A DNA stretch of 64,000 nucleotides, from positions 1 to 64,000 of the forward strand of contig NZ_VVIW01000007.1 in NCBI RefSeq assembly GCF_011682045.1, read 5' to 3'. The notes beneath the pieces are model-generated. The model saw only the letters and a program-made list of their open reading frames with translations, did not search any database and was not told the origin of the DNA. The translations under genes were made by a program, and so were the position numbers. Of the stretch, positions 22,839 through 32,384 are shown piece after piece. This stretch comes from Massilia aquatica. Its GTDB lineage: Bacteria > Pseudomonadota > Gammaproteobacteria > Burkholderiales > Burkholderiaceae_D. Every line of letters begins with the position of its first letter. The first letter of the stretch is position 1.

Positions 22839-23384
22839 ATGACGACCCCTCCATCGACCGAGAATGATCTCTGGGTATCCTGGGACGAGTACAACCGCCT
22901 GATCGAGCGCCTGGCGCTCAAGGTCTACGAATCGGGCTGGAAGTTCGACCAGGTGCTGTGCCTGGCGCGCGGCGGCGTGCGTCCGGGCGACGTGTTCTCG
23001 CGCATTTTCGACGTGCCGCTGGCGATCCTGTCGACCAGTTCGTACCGTGAAGAAGCGGGCACCGTGCGCGGCGACCTCGACATCGCCAAGTACATGACGA
23101 TGACCAAGGGCCCGCTGGCCGGCAAGATCCTGCTGGTCGACGACCTGGCCGATTCGGGCGTTACGCTCGACAAAGTCACGCGTCACCTGAGCGAGAATTT
23201 CGCCGGCGTGACCGAAGTCAAATCGGCAGTGATCTGGGTCAAGGGCACGTCCTCGATCCGTCCGGATTACTTCCTGGAAGACTTGCCGCACAACCCGTGG
23301 ATTCACCAGCCGTTCGAAGATTACGACGGCCTGCGTCCGCACCAGTTGTCGGCGTGGATGAAGAAGTTCGACAAGCCGGCGTAA
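22839..23384 (+). CDS. Purine-type phosphoribosyltransferase
   Basis: A 181-residue type I PRTase. The PRPP-binding motif ILLVDDLADSGVTLDKV is clear, and LCLARGGVRPGDVFSRIFDV is the PPi-binding region. It is 24 bases downstream of purA with a good ribosome binding site (AAAAGGAATC), so it probably serves purine salvage (xanthine, guanine or hypoxanthine). The substrate cannot be read from the sequence. A strong terminator follows. Confidence 0.88.
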   Translation: MTTPPSTENDLWVSWDEYNRLIERLALKVYESGWKFDQVLCLARGGVRPGDVFSRIFDVPLAILSTSSYREEAGTVRGDLDIAKYMTMTKGPLAGKILLVDDLADSGVTLDKVTRHLSENFAGVTEVKSAVIWVKGTSSIRPDYFLEDLPHNPWIHQPFEDYDGLRPHQLSAWMKKFDKPA

Positions 23385-23398
23385 ATTGGCCTGTTAGC

Positions 23399-23428
23399 AA
23401 AAAAGCTCCCGCGAGGGAGCTTTTTTTA
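23399..23428 (+). terminator. Terminator after the PRTase gene
   Basis: A-run, stem agctccc-gcga-gggagct, T7. It can also serve the convergent minus-strand gene ending at 23426. Confidence 0.88.
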
Positions 23429-23872
23429 TGGGCGCCAGGGGTCGTACTCGCCGACGCGGGAAGCGATGCCCAGCTCACCGAGGGCAGCCTGGTACGCCAG
23501 GGCAGGCGCCATGTCGAGCGCCTCGAACTTGACTTCCTTCATGTAAAACTCCTCGCGTGTTGCCGGGACCGAGGTGAGATGCGGCCATATCCGCCTTAAC
23601 AAGTACAACTGCTTCGGCGAATACTCCTGCGCCAATACCAGCAGATACCATTCGGTGTAGCCCTTGGGCATACCAAGCACCATCACGGCATTGTCGAGCA
23701 GCGCCACGCATCTGTTGTCGCGGGCATGTTGCTCAACCTCCGCCGAGCTGGTCACGAGATACACCTTGCTGTCGCAACTGGTGCAAAAGCGCACGCCGTC
23801 TGTCTCGGTCGCGTCGAGCTGGCTCCACTCTTGCGGGCATTTGAACTTGAAATTGCAGGTGATTGTCGGCAT
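23426..23872 (-). CDS. Hypothetical protein with zinc-ribbon-like cysteines
   Basis: A 148-residue protein (start at 23872; an ATG at 23884 would add four residues). The N-terminus has Cys residues in TCNFKFKCPQEW and FCTSCDSKVYLV, arranged like a small zinc ribbon. The rest is mixed alpha/beta with no catalytic motif I recognise; a repeat-like ending (ALGELGIASRVGEYDPWRP) closes it. It is convergent with the PRTase and divergent from glutathione peroxidase. I have no functional assignment. Confidence 0.7.
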   Translation of the reverse strand: MPTITCNFKFKCPQEWSQLDATETDGVRFCTSCDSKVYLVTSSAEVEQHARDNRCVALLDNAVMVLGMPKGYTEWYLLVLAQEYSPKQLYLLRRIWPHLTSVPATREEFYMKEVKFEALDMAPALAYQAALGELGIASRVGEYDPWRP

Positions 23873-24007
23873 GTGATGCGCCAATGTCGTTTGAGGGAAT
23901 GCCGGATTAGATCACAAGCGCGGCACCGCTGGTGAAAAGCTATTTCCTTAAATTCGTTATGATGCGGTTCCGCCGCGCGCGCGCGTGGCACACTCGTGAG
24001 GACAATC

Positions 24008-24559
24008 ATGAACGACGATATCGGCAACATCCCCTTTACGACCATGGACGGCGCCACGGCGACCCTGGCCGATTTTCGCGGCAAGGTGCTGCTGCTGGTG
24101 AACGTGGCGTCGCAATGCGGCCTGACCCCGCAGTACGCTGGACTGGAACAGCTGTTCACGCAGCAGCGCGAGGCCGGCTTGGTCGTGATCGGCTTTCCGG
24201 CCAACGACTTCGGTGCGCAGGAACCCGGCAGCAATGAAGAAATCGCCCAATTCTGCGAAACCAGCTTCGGCGTGAGCTTTCCGCTGGCCCAGAAAATTGC
24301 GGTGACCGGGCCGCAGCGCCATCCCCTTTACGCCGCCCTGACCCTGGCCCAGCCGGTGGCGGTGGACACCAGCGGCGGCGCGCTGCGCGCCAAACTGGCG
24401 GGCTACGGCGTAAAGCAGGCCGACCCATCCGATGTGCTGTGGAATTTCGAGAAATTCCTGGTCTCGCGCGAAGGCCATGTGGTGGCCCGCTTCAGCCCGG
24501 ACGTGACGCCGGAAGACCCGGCCCTGGCCGCCGCCATCGCCGAGCAACTGGGCAAATAA
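24008..24559 (+). CDS. Glutathione peroxidase family protein
   Basis: Thiol-dependent peroxidase, 183 residues from the ATG at 24008, with GTGAGGA as ribosome binding site; a GTG at 23996 is less likely. The catalytic tetrad region is present: NVASQCGLTPQY (Cys, not selenocysteine), GFPANDFGAQEPGS (Gln) and VLWNFEKFLVS (Trp, Asn). Bacterial Cys-type members mostly use thioredoxin. It reduces peroxides in the cytoplasm; no signal peptide is seen. Confidence 0.93.
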   Translation: MNDDIGNIPFTTMDGATATLADFRGKVLLLVNVASQCGLTPQYAGLEQLFTQQREAGLVVIGFPANDFGAQEPGSNEEIAQFCETSFGVSFPLAQKIAVTGPQRHPLYAALTLAQPVAVDTSGGALRAKLAGYGVKQADPSDVLWNFEKFLVSREGHVVARFSPDVTPEDPALAAAIAEQLGK

Positions 24560-24640
24560 TCCGCCCGGCGCGGGCTGTGGGATTTTCGCCACGGCCTGCG
24601 TACGCTGGCGCATGTGCCGTGCAGCAAGTTATCATGTGGG

Positions 24641-25240
24641 ATGACGCAAACTTTTATCCAAACCTTCATCCTGCTGTTCCTGGTCACCGACCCGTTTGGC
24701 AACGTTCCGCTGTTCGTCAGCGCCATGGCCCAGGTGCCTAAAGAGCGGCGCTGGAAGATCGTGGTGCGCGAATGCGCGATTGCCTTCTTCGTGCTGCTAC
24801 TGTTCATGTTCTTCGGACGCCACCTGCTGGCCGCGATGCAACTATCGCAAATTTCGCTGCGCATCGGCGGCAGCGTGATTCTGTTCCTGATCGCCATGCG
24901 CATGGTCTTCCCCCAGCCGGGTGGCATGTTCGGCGACAACGGCAAGGGCGGCGAGCCGTTCATCGTGCCGCTCGCCATTCCCGCGATTGCCGGCCCGTCC
25001 GCGCTGGCGACCGTGCTGCTGTTTTCATCGAACACCACGACAGAAATCGTGATCCACGTCGGTGCGCTGGTGGCGGTGGCGCTGGTCTGGCTGGCGGTGT
25101 TCCTGCCGGCCGAGCGCCTGCAGGAAAAACTCGGCCCGCAAGTCATGGCTGCCTTCGAGCGCCTGATGGGACTGATCCTGAGCGCGATGGCGGTCGAGAT
25201 GTTCCTGGCCGGGATACGCGAATTCATCAAATCGCTGTGA
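24641..25240 (+). CDS. MarC family integral membrane protein
   Basis: A 199-residue protein with about six transmembrane helices. It begins MTQTFIQTFILLFLVTDPFG from the ATG at 24641; the upstream start at 24614 adds a non-membrane leader. LVTDPFGNVPLFVS and VPLAIPAIAGPSALATVLL are typical of the MarC/YchE/YhgN family. Despite the name, no multiple-antibiotic-resistance function is established for it. It lies 81 bases after glutathione peroxidase. Confidence 0.9.
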   Translation: MTQTFIQTFILLFLVTDPFGNVPLFVSAMAQVPKERRWKIVVRECAIAFFVLLLFMFFGRHLLAAMQLSQISLRIGGSVILFLIAMRMVFPQPGGMFGDNGKGGEPFIVPLAIPAIAGPSALATVLLFSSNTTTEIVIHVGALVAVALVWLAVFLPAERLQEKLGPQVMAAFERLMGLILSAMAVEMFLAGIREFIKSL

Positions 25241-25436
25241 GCCGCTGCACCGCTAGCGCAAGCGTGTACCCATTTCGAACCGATCGGATGCCGATAATAC
25301 TTACTTGCCAAAAGAATACGGTGGGCGTACCCTCGGCAGGTCCGGTTCGAACCCGATGCGAGTGATCTGATTCGTCGGCATACATCATTGCGAAGGCCCC
25401 TGGTGTGGAGGGGCTTTTTGTCACTCAGGAGGAAAC
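25241..25436. other. Intergenic region with a weak terminator
   Basis: About 196 bases with no gene. A hairpin with stem gcccct/aggggc and TTTTT (25393-25419) is a terminator candidate. Two related segments, ttcgaaccgat and ttcgaacccgat, recur without clear function. A strong AGGAGGA ribosome binding site (25428-25434) ends the gap. Confidence 0.5.
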
Positions 25437-25949
25437 ATGCCTTTCAAATCGTGGGAAAAGAAACCGCAGATAGCCGAACTGCAGGAAGCGGTGATGCAAT
25501 TCATGCACTGCATGTCGCAAGGCGAATTCGAGAAAGCGTTTGAAGTTTGTCCTGTCTACGACTATGCCAACGCGGCGCTGATGTCGAACGGAAAAGACGT
25601 ACAGCGCGAGGCTAACGATCCGGCTGAGGTGAAGATAATCGTCGACGATCTGTTTGATACGCTGGACGCCTACGGGTATCTTGAAGATCTCGACAGCACA
25701 GCGCCCGTGCCGGTGAAGGAAGACGTGACGACCTGGGCACGTTATATCACCACACCGGGTGCTGGCAGGTTCGACGAGTACGAGCTCTATTTGTTCGACG
25801 ACGACAGGCTCCACGTACCCGACGCTGGTGGCCAGGTTGATGCGTGCACCTTTGTGCGGGGCGAAATCAGCGATATCACGACCGTTTTTGAGTTGACGGA
25901 AACGGACCGTGGATGGTTTTTGAATTTCAAGTTCATGAAGGTGCAGTGA
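25437..25949 (+). CDS. Hypothetical protein
   Basis: A 170-residue soluble, acidic protein preceded by an excellent ribosome binding site (AGGAGGAAAC). It begins MPFKSWEKKPQIAELQEAV and ends ELTETDRGWFLNFKFMKVQ. The fold looks alpha at the start and beta-rich later, somewhat like small SnoaL/NTF2-like proteins, but that is only an impression. No motif or neighbour suggests a function. A G+C-rich hairpin at 25984-26005 lies between it and the convergent uvrB. Confidence 0.7.
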   Translation: MPFKSWEKKPQIAELQEAVMQFMHCMSQGEFEKAFEVCPVYDYANAALMSNGKDVQREANDPAEVKIIVDDLFDTLDAYGYLEDLDSTAPVPVKEDVTTWARYITTPGAGRFDEYELYLFDDDRLHVPDAGGQVDACTFVRGEISDITTVFELTETDRGWFLNFKFMKVQ

Positions 25950-26030
25950 GGGCTCGACTTCATCAAGTCGCTGTCAACAGACAAGGCCCGCGCAATGGCG
26001 GGCCCGCTTCGACAACAATGCAACGACGCT

Positions 26031-28118
26031 TTATTTGCCGAGGATGGACACCACGTTGTCCGTCCCCGGCGCCCCGAAGGCCTGCTGCTTGAGGATATGC
26101 AGCTGGTCGCGCACCTGCGCCGCCTTCTCGAATTCGAGATTCTTGGCGTGGTCGACCATCAGTTTTTCCAGCCGCTTGATCTCCTTGCCGATCTGCTTTT
26201 CGCTCATCGACTCGACCTTGGCGGTTTCCTTGGCCGTATCGAGCTGCTCGCGCGCCTGCTGCGGGCTGTAGACGCCGTCGATCAGTTCCTTGATCTGCTT
26301 CTTGATCCCGACCGCGGTAATGCCATGCTCGATGTTGTAGGCGAGCTGCTTGGCGCGCCGGCGCTCGGTCTCGCCGATCGCCTTTTCCATCGATTCGGTA
26401 ATCCGGTCCGCGTACAGGATCGCCACCCCGTTCAGGTTACGCGCGGCGCGCCCGATGGTCTGGATCAGGCTGCGCTCGGAGCGCAGGAAGCCTTCCTTGT
26501 CGGCGTCCAGGATCGCCACCAGCGACACTTCGGGTAAATCGAGGCCCTCGCGCAGCAGGTTGATCCCGACCAGCACGTCAAAAGTCCCCAGGCGCAGGTC
26601 GCGCAAAATCTCGACCCGTTCGACCGTCTCGATATCGCTGTGCAGATAGCGCACCTTGATGCCATGGTCGCTCAGGTACTCGGTCAACTGCTCCGACATG
26701 CGCTTGGTCAGGGTGGTCACCAGCACCCGCTCGTCTTTCTTGACCCGGTCCTGAATTTCGGACATCAGGTCGTCCACCTGCGACAGCGCCGGCTTGACGA
26801 TCACCAGCGGGTCGACCAGGCCGGTCGGACGCACCACCTGTTCGACCACATTGTCGGAATGCGTTTTCTCGTATTCGGCCGGGGTGGCCGAGACGAACAC
26901 GGTCTGGCGCAGCTTGCCCTCGAATTCCTCGAACTTAAGCGGCCGGTTGTCGAGCGCCGACGGCAGGCGGAAACCATAGTCGACCAGGTTGGTCTTGCGC
27001 GAACGGTCGCCGTTGAACATGGCGTTGAGCTGCCCGACCAGCACGTGCGACTCGTCGAGGAACATCAGCGCGTCTTTCGGCAGGTAGTCGACCAGCGTCG
27101 GCGGCGGGTCGCCCGGCATCGCGCCGGACAAATGGCGCGAGTAGTTCTCGATACCTTTGGTGAAGCCGATTTCGGCCATCATTTCGAGGTCGAAGCGGGT
27201 GCGCTGCTCCAGGCGCTGCTCTTCGATCAGCTTGTTCTCCTTGCGGAAGTACTCCAGGCGGTCGCGCAGTTCGAGCTTGATTGACTCGATCGCGCGCAGC
27301 ACGGTGGAGCGGGGCGTGACGTAATGCGAACCCGGATACACCGTGAAGCGCGGGATCTTCTGGCGAATCCGCCCGGTGAGCGGATCGAACAGCTGCAAGG
27401 ACTCGATTTCGTCGTCGAACATCTCGACCCGGATCGCCAGTTCGGCATGCTCGGCGGGGAAGATGTCGATGGTGTCGCCGCGCACGCGGAAGGTGCCGCG
27501 CCCGAAGTCGATCTCGTTGCGCGTGTACTGCATCTGGATCAGGCGCGCGATGACGTCGCGCTGCGCGACCTTGTCCTTGGCGCGCAGGGTCAGGATCATC
27601 TGGTGGTATTCGTTCGGATTACCGATACCGTAAATGGCCGACACGGTGGCCACGATGACCACGTCGCGCCGCTCCATCAGCGACTTGGTGCACGACAGGC
27701 GCATCTGCTCGATATGCTCGTTGATCGACGAGTCCTTTTCGATGAACAGGTCGCGCTGCGGCACGTAGGCTTCCGGCTGGTAGTAATCGTAGTAACTGAC
27801 AAAATACTCGACCGCGTTTTGCGGAAAGAACTCGCGGAACTCCGAATACAGCTGCGCGGCCAGGGTTTTGTTGGGCGCGAAGATGATCGCCGGACGCCCG
27901 CAGCGCGCGATCACGTTGGCCATGGTGTAGGTCTTGCCCGAGCCGGTCACCCCTAACAGGGTCTGGAACGAGAGCCCGTCGTTGATGCCCTCGACCAGTC
28001 CTTCGATCGCGGTCGGCTGGTCGCCGGCCGGCTCGAACGGCTGGTGCAGCTTGAACGGGGAATCGGGGAAAGTGACGACCGTCGGCGACGGGTCGTGTGC
28101 AACGGATAATTCAGCCAT
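26031..28118 (-). CDS. uvrB: Excinuclease ABC subunit UvrB
   Basis: DNA damage recognition helicase of nucleotide excision repair, 695 residues. The Walker A motif is [13 protein letters not shown]; the beta-hairpin region [13 protein letters not shown] and DEXX-like motif FLDESHV follow; helicase motif VI is [12 protein letters not shown]-terminal UVR domain ([20 protein letters not shown]) binds UvrC. A possible LexA box lies 77 bases upstream. It is divergent from the aminotransferase gene. Confidence 0.97.
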   Translation of the reverse strand: MAELSVAHDPSPTVVTFPDSPFKLHQPFEPAGDQPTAIEGLVEGINDGLSFQTLLGVTGSGKTYTMANVIARCGRPAIIFAPNKTLAAQLYSEFREFFPQNAVEYFVSYYDYYQPEAYVPQRDLFIEKDSSINEHIEQMRLSCTKSLMERRDVVIVATVSAIYGIGNPNEYHQMILTLRAKDKVAQRDVIARLIQMQYTRNEIDFGRGTFRVRGDTIDIFPAEHAELAIRVEMFDDEIESLQLFDPLTGRIRQKIPRFTVYPGSHYVTPRSTVLRAIESIKLELRDRLEYFRKENKLIEEQRLEQRTRFDLEMMAEIGFTKGIENYSRHLSGAMPGDPPPTLVDYLPKDALMFLDESHVLVGQLNAMFNGDRSRKTNLVDYGFRLPSALDNRPLKFEEFEGKLRQTVFVSATPAEYEKTHSDNVVEQVVRPTGLVDPLVIVKPALSQVDDLMSEIQDRVKKDERVLVTTLTKRMSEQLTEYLSDHGIKVRYLHSDIETVERVEILRDLRLGTFDVLVGINLLREGLDLPEVSLVAILDADKEGFLRSERSLIQTIGRAARNLNGVAILYADRITESMEKAIGETERRRAKQLAYNIEHGITAVGIKKQIKELIDGVYSPQQAREQLDTAKETAKVESMSEKQIGKEIKRLEKLMVDHAKNLEFEKAAQVRDQLHILKQQAFGAPGTDNVVSILGK

Positions 28119-28194
28119 ACGATCAGACCTTTGTTAGAATGGTGTCCCGCTCGCGGCCCAGGAAACACCCAATCAGTAATCAGTATATGGGTCG

Positions 28195-28210
28195 CTGTCT
28201 ATACAACCAG
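28195..28210 (-). promoter_or_regulatory. Possible LexA (SOS) box upstream of uvrB
   Basis: CTGT-N8-CCAG matches the consensus CTGT-N8-ACAG with one mismatch and an A/T-rich spacer. It lies 77 bases upstream of the uvrB start and 22 bases before the aminotransferase ATG. uvrB is an SOS gene in E. coli. Confidence 0.4.
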
Positions 28211-28231
28211 CCGACACTCAATCTTACCACG

Positions 28232-29446
28232 ATGACTTCAACAGCTTCCGCCACCATCTTCAGCGCCATCGACATGGCCCCGCGTGACCCGATCCTGGGC
28301 ATCACCGAGGCGTTCAACGCAGACACCAATCCCGCCAAGATCAACCTCGGCGTGGGTGTCTATTATGACGACAATGGCAAAGTGCCGCTGCTCGCTTGCG
28401 TACGCAAAGCCGAGGAGCTGCTGATGGAGCAGCCGGCCCCGCGCACCTACCTGCCGATCGAAGGCCTGGCCGCGTACGACGCCGCTGTACAAGAGCTGGT
28501 ATTTGGTGCCGGCAGCGCGATTATTCAAGAGAAGCGCGCGGTCACCGTGCAAGCCATCGGCGGCACCGGCGCCCTGAAAATCGGCGCCGACTTCCTGCAG
28601 CGCTTCGCACCGGGATCAAGTGTGTACATCAGCGATCCAAGCTGGGAAAACCACCGCGCCCTGTTCGAAAGCGCCGGTTTCACCGTCAACACCTACCGTT
28701 ACTACGACGCGGCCACGCGCGGCGTCGATTTTGCCGGCATGCTGGCCGACCTGAAAGCCATGCCGAAGGGCGCCATCGTGCTGCTGCACGCCTGCTGCCA
28801 CAACCCGACCGGCGCCGACATCACCCCGGCCCAGTGGGATGAAGTCATCGCCGCCATCGGCGCGGGCGGGTTGATTCCCTTCCTCGACATGGCTTACCAG
28901 GGTTTCGGCACCGGCATCGCCGAAGACGGCGCGGTGGTGGGCAAGTTCGCCGCCGCCGGCGGTCCGCTCCTGATCTCGAATTCCTTCTCCAAGTCGTTCT
29001 CGCTGTACGGCGAGCGCGTTGGGGCGCTCTCCGTGGTGGGCGCCAGCGCCGAAGAAGCGGCGCGCCTGCTCTCGCAGCTCAAGCGCGTGGTGCGCACCAA
29101 CTACTCGAACCCGCCGGTCCACGGCGGCAAGGTGGTTGCCCTTGCGCTGACCACGCCGGAACTGCGCCAGCTGTGGGAAGACGAACTGGCCGGCATGCGC
29201 GTGCGCATCAAGGAGATGCGCAACACCTTCGTGCAGAAGCTCAAGGAAAAAGCGCCCGCGCATGATTTCGAATTCGTGCGCGAGCAGGTCGGCATGTTCT
29301 CGTACTCGGGGCTGACCCGCCAGCAGGTCGAGCGCCTGCGCCTTGAACATTCGATCTACGCCGTGGACACGGGCCGCATCTGCGTGGCGGCCCTGAATTC
29401 GAAAAATATCGACCGGGTCATTGACGCCATCGCCAAAGTCCTTTAA
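28232..29446 (+). CDS. Aromatic/aspartate aminotransferase (class I, PLP)
   Basis: A 404-residue class I aminotransferase of the AspC/TyrB type, from the ATG at 28232 (longer in-frame starts run into the uvrB promoter). Features: NLGVGVYYDDNGKVPLL at the N-terminus, HACCHNPTGADIT (substrate and PLP binding), the PLP-lysine region SNSFSKSFSLYGERVG, and the C-terminal GMFSYSGLTRQQV. It transfers the amino group from glutamate to oxaloacetate or aromatic keto acids; which it prefers cannot be decided here. It is divergent from uvrB. Confidence 0.92.
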   Translation: MTSTASATIFSAIDMAPRDPILGITEAFNADTNPAKINLGVGVYYDDNGKVPLLACVRKAEELLMEQPAPRTYLPIEGLAAYDAAVQELVFGAGSAIIQEKRAVTVQAIGGTGALKIGADFLQRFAPGSSVYISDPSWENHRALFESAGFTVNTYRYYDAATRGVDFAGMLADLKAMPKGAIVLLHACCHNPTGADITPAQWDEVIAAIGAGGLIPFLDMAYQGFGTGIAEDGAVVGKFAAAGGPLLISNSFSKSFSLYGERVGALSVVGASAEEAARLLSQLKRVVRTNYSNPPVHGGKVVALALTTPELRQLWEDELAGMRVRIKEMRNTFVQKLKEKAPAHDFEFVREQVGMFSYSGLTRQQVERLRLEHSIYAVDTGRICVAALNSKNIDRVIDAIAKVL

Positions 29447-29513
29447 GATCTTGCTTCTTCGAATTGATTGAAAGATTTTTTCGAAGCGTGCTGAAGCGAT
29501 TACTGCCAACAAC

Positions 29514-29542
29514 TTGATGGTCTGATCATTCCAGCATATAAT
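29514..29542 (+). promoter_or_regulatory. Promoter of the first tRNA-Asn gene
   Basis: TTGATG, 17-base spacer, TATAAT (29537-29542), ending ten bases before the tRNA 5' end. Confidence 0.65.
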
Positions 29543-29552
29543 GTTTGTCTAT

Positions 29553-29628
29553 TCCCTGATAGCTCAGTTGGTAGAGCGACGGACTGTTAATCCGCAGGTC
29601 CCTGGTTCGAGTCCAGGTCGGGGAGCCA
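29553..29628 (+). tRNA. tRNA-Asn (GTT), copy 1
   Basis: A 76-base cloverleaf. Acceptor tccctga pairs with tcgggga, followed by encoded GCCA. The anticodon loop is ctGTTaa. The T-loop is gttcgag in its conserved context. It is identical to the copies at 46577 and 47481. Confidence 0.97.
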
Positions 29629-29634
29629 GAATGA

Positions 29635-29667
29635 AGAAAAAAGCCACGCGTTTGCGTGGCTTTTTTT
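29635..29667. terminator. Bidirectional terminator after tRNA-Asn copy 1
   Basis: gccacgc-gttt-gcgtggc with T7 on the plus strand and T6 on the minus strand. It probably ends both the tRNA and the convergent SulP gene. Confidence 0.85.
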
Positions 29668-29707
29668 ATGTGCGCCCGGGATGGGCGCACTCCGATAGCC
29701 CGGCGGC

Positions 29708-31930
29708 TCAAACATGCATCCCCGCCTGTGAATGCAGATAAAAATCGATCTGCTCGTCGGTGACAAGCTCGCCAAACTCAACTTTGCCCACAGCGATATT
29801 GTGATACGCGCCGATCAGGCCGATCTCTCCACGTTGCAGGCATTCGCGCAGGCAGGGGCTGCTGTTGACGATTTCGGCGAGCGAATTGTCGACGTTCTGG
29901 CGCGTGATCTGTTCGAGCACCGCCTTGTCGCCAGAAGCAATATCGTGCGCCGAACAGTGGCACTGCCCGATCGCCAGCGCGATTTTGCCGGTGATCGCGC
30001 CGATACTGTGCGCCTGTTCGCCCTTCATCGCCAGGCCGATCGCACCACAGTTGGAGTGCCCCTTCACGACAATGAGCTTGGCGCCGAGCTTGGCGGCGAT
30101 TTCCAGGCTGCCGATGATCTCGCGGCTGATGATGTTGCCGGCAATCCGGATTGTCAGCAGGTCGCCCAGGCTGGCATCGAAGATCACCTCCGGAGATGTG
30201 CGCGAGTCGATGCAGTTGACCACGACCGCCATGGGGTGCTGGCTGGCTGCGGTGGCGTCAACCTGATGGTGGTAGTACTTTTCCGTCCAGCGCCCCTCGA
30301 TAAAGCGCTGGTTGCCGTCGCGCAGCAGCTGCAGCACCTCGTCGGGACGCAGCCTCGCCTGCGTTTCCTGGTCCAGCACGGTGACGAACTGGATCGGATC
30401 CTTCAGGCTGTACTTGTCGCGCAAACCGATCACATTGAGTTGAATATTGCGTTCCGCCGCCACCACATCGCGGTAGTCCTGGATGGTTTCCAGCACATCA
30501 TGGTCGATGAAATCCGCTTTGCTGGCGTCGATCAGCACTTTCGAATCGTTGGGAATCTCCCAGAGTGCGGTTTTGATGGTGGCCTTGTTCAGGAACGACA
30601 CCTGGTTCGGCAGCGCCAGCTTGAAGACGTCGCCGATGTGCAGACGGTACTGTTCGAGCGAAAAAGGATTGCGGAAATTGCTGCGTGCGAGATAAAACAT
30701 ACTCGTCGCCAAGCCAATCAGTACGCCCATCAGCAGATCGGTCAACACGATTGCGACCACGGTGATGGCAAACGGGAGAAATTGCGACCAGCCTTTCTGG
30801 TACATCTCGCGCAACAGCGACAGTTTTGCAAGCTTGTAGCCAGTCATGATGAGGATCGCCGCCAGGGCCGACAAGGGGATCAGATTGAGAATCGGACTTA
30901 ATACGAGGACGCTGGCGAGCATGAAGACGCCATGCAGGACGGCGGAGGCCTTGGTCTTGTTGCCGGTCTGGATATTGACCGAGCTGCGCACGATGACCGA
31001 CGTCACCGGCAGGGCTCCGAACAAGCCGGCAAAGATATTCCCGACGCCCTGTGCGAGCAGTTCCCGGTTCGGCGGCGTTTCGCGTTTATGGGGATCGAGT
31101 TTGTCCACCGCTTCGATATTGAGCAGTGTTTCCAGGGACGCGACGATGGCAATGGTGACGCCGACCATCCATACATCGGCATTGCTGAAATGGCTGAGAT
31201 TCGGCAGGTGCAGATACGCGCCCAGGTTGCCGCTGTCGATGGGAGGCAGGTCCACCAGGTGATCCTTGCCGATCGCCAGAGCAGGCACGGCGTCGGTGAA
31301 CAGAAAATTAAGCAATACGCCGGCCACGACCACAAACAGCGAGGCTGGCAATAACTTGAAATTCTTCAGTGGCGTTTTATCCCAGTAATACAAAACCAGC
31401 AGGGAGAACAGGCCGATGATCACCGCGCCCGGGGTTATCGCATCGAAAGCGCGGATAATATCCGAGAACGTATTTTCTCCGTTCGCGCGGATAAAAGTAA
31501 ACCCGTCGTCATCCCGTTTGTCATAACCGATCACGTGCGGAATCTGCTTGAGTATCAGGAGGACGCCGATTGCGGCAAGCAGCCCCTTGATAACATTCGA
31601 AGGAATATAGTTGGCGATAAAGCCCGCGCGGAAAAAGCCCATGGCCAATTGAAGAAATCCGGCAATCAATATCGACGTCAGCAGGATTTCAAACGATCCC
31701 AGCTTGGTAATTGACGCCAGTATCACTGCTGCGAGCCCGGCAGCAGGGCCGCTGACGCTGGTCTGCGACTGGCTGATTGCGCCAACCACGATGCCGCCAA
31801 TGACGCCGGCGATAATTCCTGAAATTAATGGCGCGCCTGAAGCCAGTGCGACGCCGAGACATAAAGGTAAGGCAACCAGAAAGACTACAATACTCGCCGG
31901 CAGATCGTATTTGAGATTCTGAATATTCAT
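29708..31930 (-). CDS. SulP anion transporter fused to beta-carbonic anhydrase
   Basis: A 740-residue inner-membrane protein from the ATG at 31930 (an upstream start at 32059 is unlikely). The first 400 or so residues are a SulP/SLC26 transporter (PASIVVFLVALPLCLGVALA, then SGPAAGLAAVILASI). A cytoplasmic STAS-like region follows. The C-terminal 190 residues are a beta-class carbonic anhydrase with zinc ligands Cys573, His625 and Cys628 (NCIDSRTSPEV, KGHSNCGAIG). Fusion suggests direct coupling of bicarbonate uptake to CO2 hydration; that is inference. A sigma70-like promoter lies about 150 bases upstream. Confidence 0.93.
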   Translation of the reverse strand: MNIQNLKYDLPASIVVFLVALPLCLGVALASGAPLISGIIAGVIGGIVVGAISQSQTSVSGPAAGLAAVILASITKLGSFEILLTSILIAGFLQLAMGFFRAGFIANYIPSNVIKGLLAAIGVLLILKQIPHVIGYDKRDDDGFTFIRANGENTFSDIIRAFDAITPGAVIIGLFSLLVLYYWDKTPLKNFKLLPASLFVVVAGVLLNFLFTDAVPALAIGKDHLVDLPPIDSGNLGAYLHLPNLSHFSNADVWMVGVTIAIVASLETLLNIEAVDKLDPHKRETPPNRELLAQGVGNIFAGLFGALPVTSVIVRSSVNIQTGNKTKASAVLHGVFMLASVLVLSPILNLIPLSALAAILIMTGYKLAKLSLLREMYQKGWSQFLPFAITVVAIVLTDLLMGVLIGLATSMFYLARSNFRNPFSLEQYRLHIGDVFKLALPNQVSFLNKATIKTALWEIPNDSKVLIDASKADFIDHDVLETIQDYRDVVAAERNIQLNVIGLRDKYSLKDPIQFVTVLDQETQARLRPDEVLQLLRDGNQRFIEGRWTEKYYHHQVDATAASQHPMAVVVNCIDSRTSPEVIFDASLGDLLTIRIAGNIISREIIGSLEIAAKLGAKLIVVKGHSNCGAIGLAMKGEQAHSIGAITGKIALAIGQCHCSAHDIASGDKAVLEQITRQNVDNSLAEIVNSSPCLRECLQRGEIGLIGAYHNIAVGKVEFGELVTDEQIDFYLHSQAGMHV

Positions 31931-32076
31931 GTGATTGCGTAAATGATGGTTATTAAAAAACCGCCGCCGCCCGGCGCAACGATTGGCCGTGCCACAAGGA
32001 ATTAATAAATTCCCGCAATTAAAGCGCACCAGGGTGATGCGCCGGTCCGCCTGAGCCACGCTGCGGTGGCGGCAAT

Positions 32077-32105
32077 ATTACATGTAAATCACGGCCGCAT
32101 GTCAA
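32077..32105 (-). promoter_or_regulatory. Sigma70-like promoter for the SulP-carbonic anhydrase gene
   Basis: On the minus strand: a perfect TTGACA (32105-32100), a 17-base spacer, and TGTAAT (32082-32077). It lies about 150 bases upstream of the start codon, implying a fairly long leader. Confidence 0.6.
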
Positions 32106-32353
32106 ACAATATAAAGTATCCATAGGGACATAATCGTTTAGAAAAATCATTTTATGCGCTATGGATAATGTGTGGCAAGCTCGCATAGTTAATAGGTCGG
32201 TTAATATCCGTGATAACTGATATTCTTCCATCTGATAAGTTGCGATCAAACCCGCAAGCTGAACAGAAGTTTCTTTTCAGAAACGACGTCGTGGTTTGCT
32301 TCACCCGCGAGGGGAGGAGCGAGGGTCCGAATCAGTACGCCATGCGGACGCAC

Positions 32354-32384
32354 CAAAAAAAATGGCGGCGATAATTCGCCGCCA
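32354..32384 (-). terminator. Terminator after the outer-membrane barrel gene
   Basis: On the minus strand: ggcggcga-atta-tcgccgcc followed by a run of T (ATTTTTTTT). The stem is a perfect eight base pairs. Confidence 0.85.

Noticed and set aside
23426-23872. Relation of this Cys-rich protein to the immunity-like family at 48-50 kb
   Set aside because: Only a loose CxxC plus TS-containing segment is shared; the LKDRD...QLNDR core is absent.
25300-25365. tRNA remnant (ggttcgaacc-like T-loop)
   Set aside because: The T-stem does not pair and no acceptor or anticodon arm could be found.
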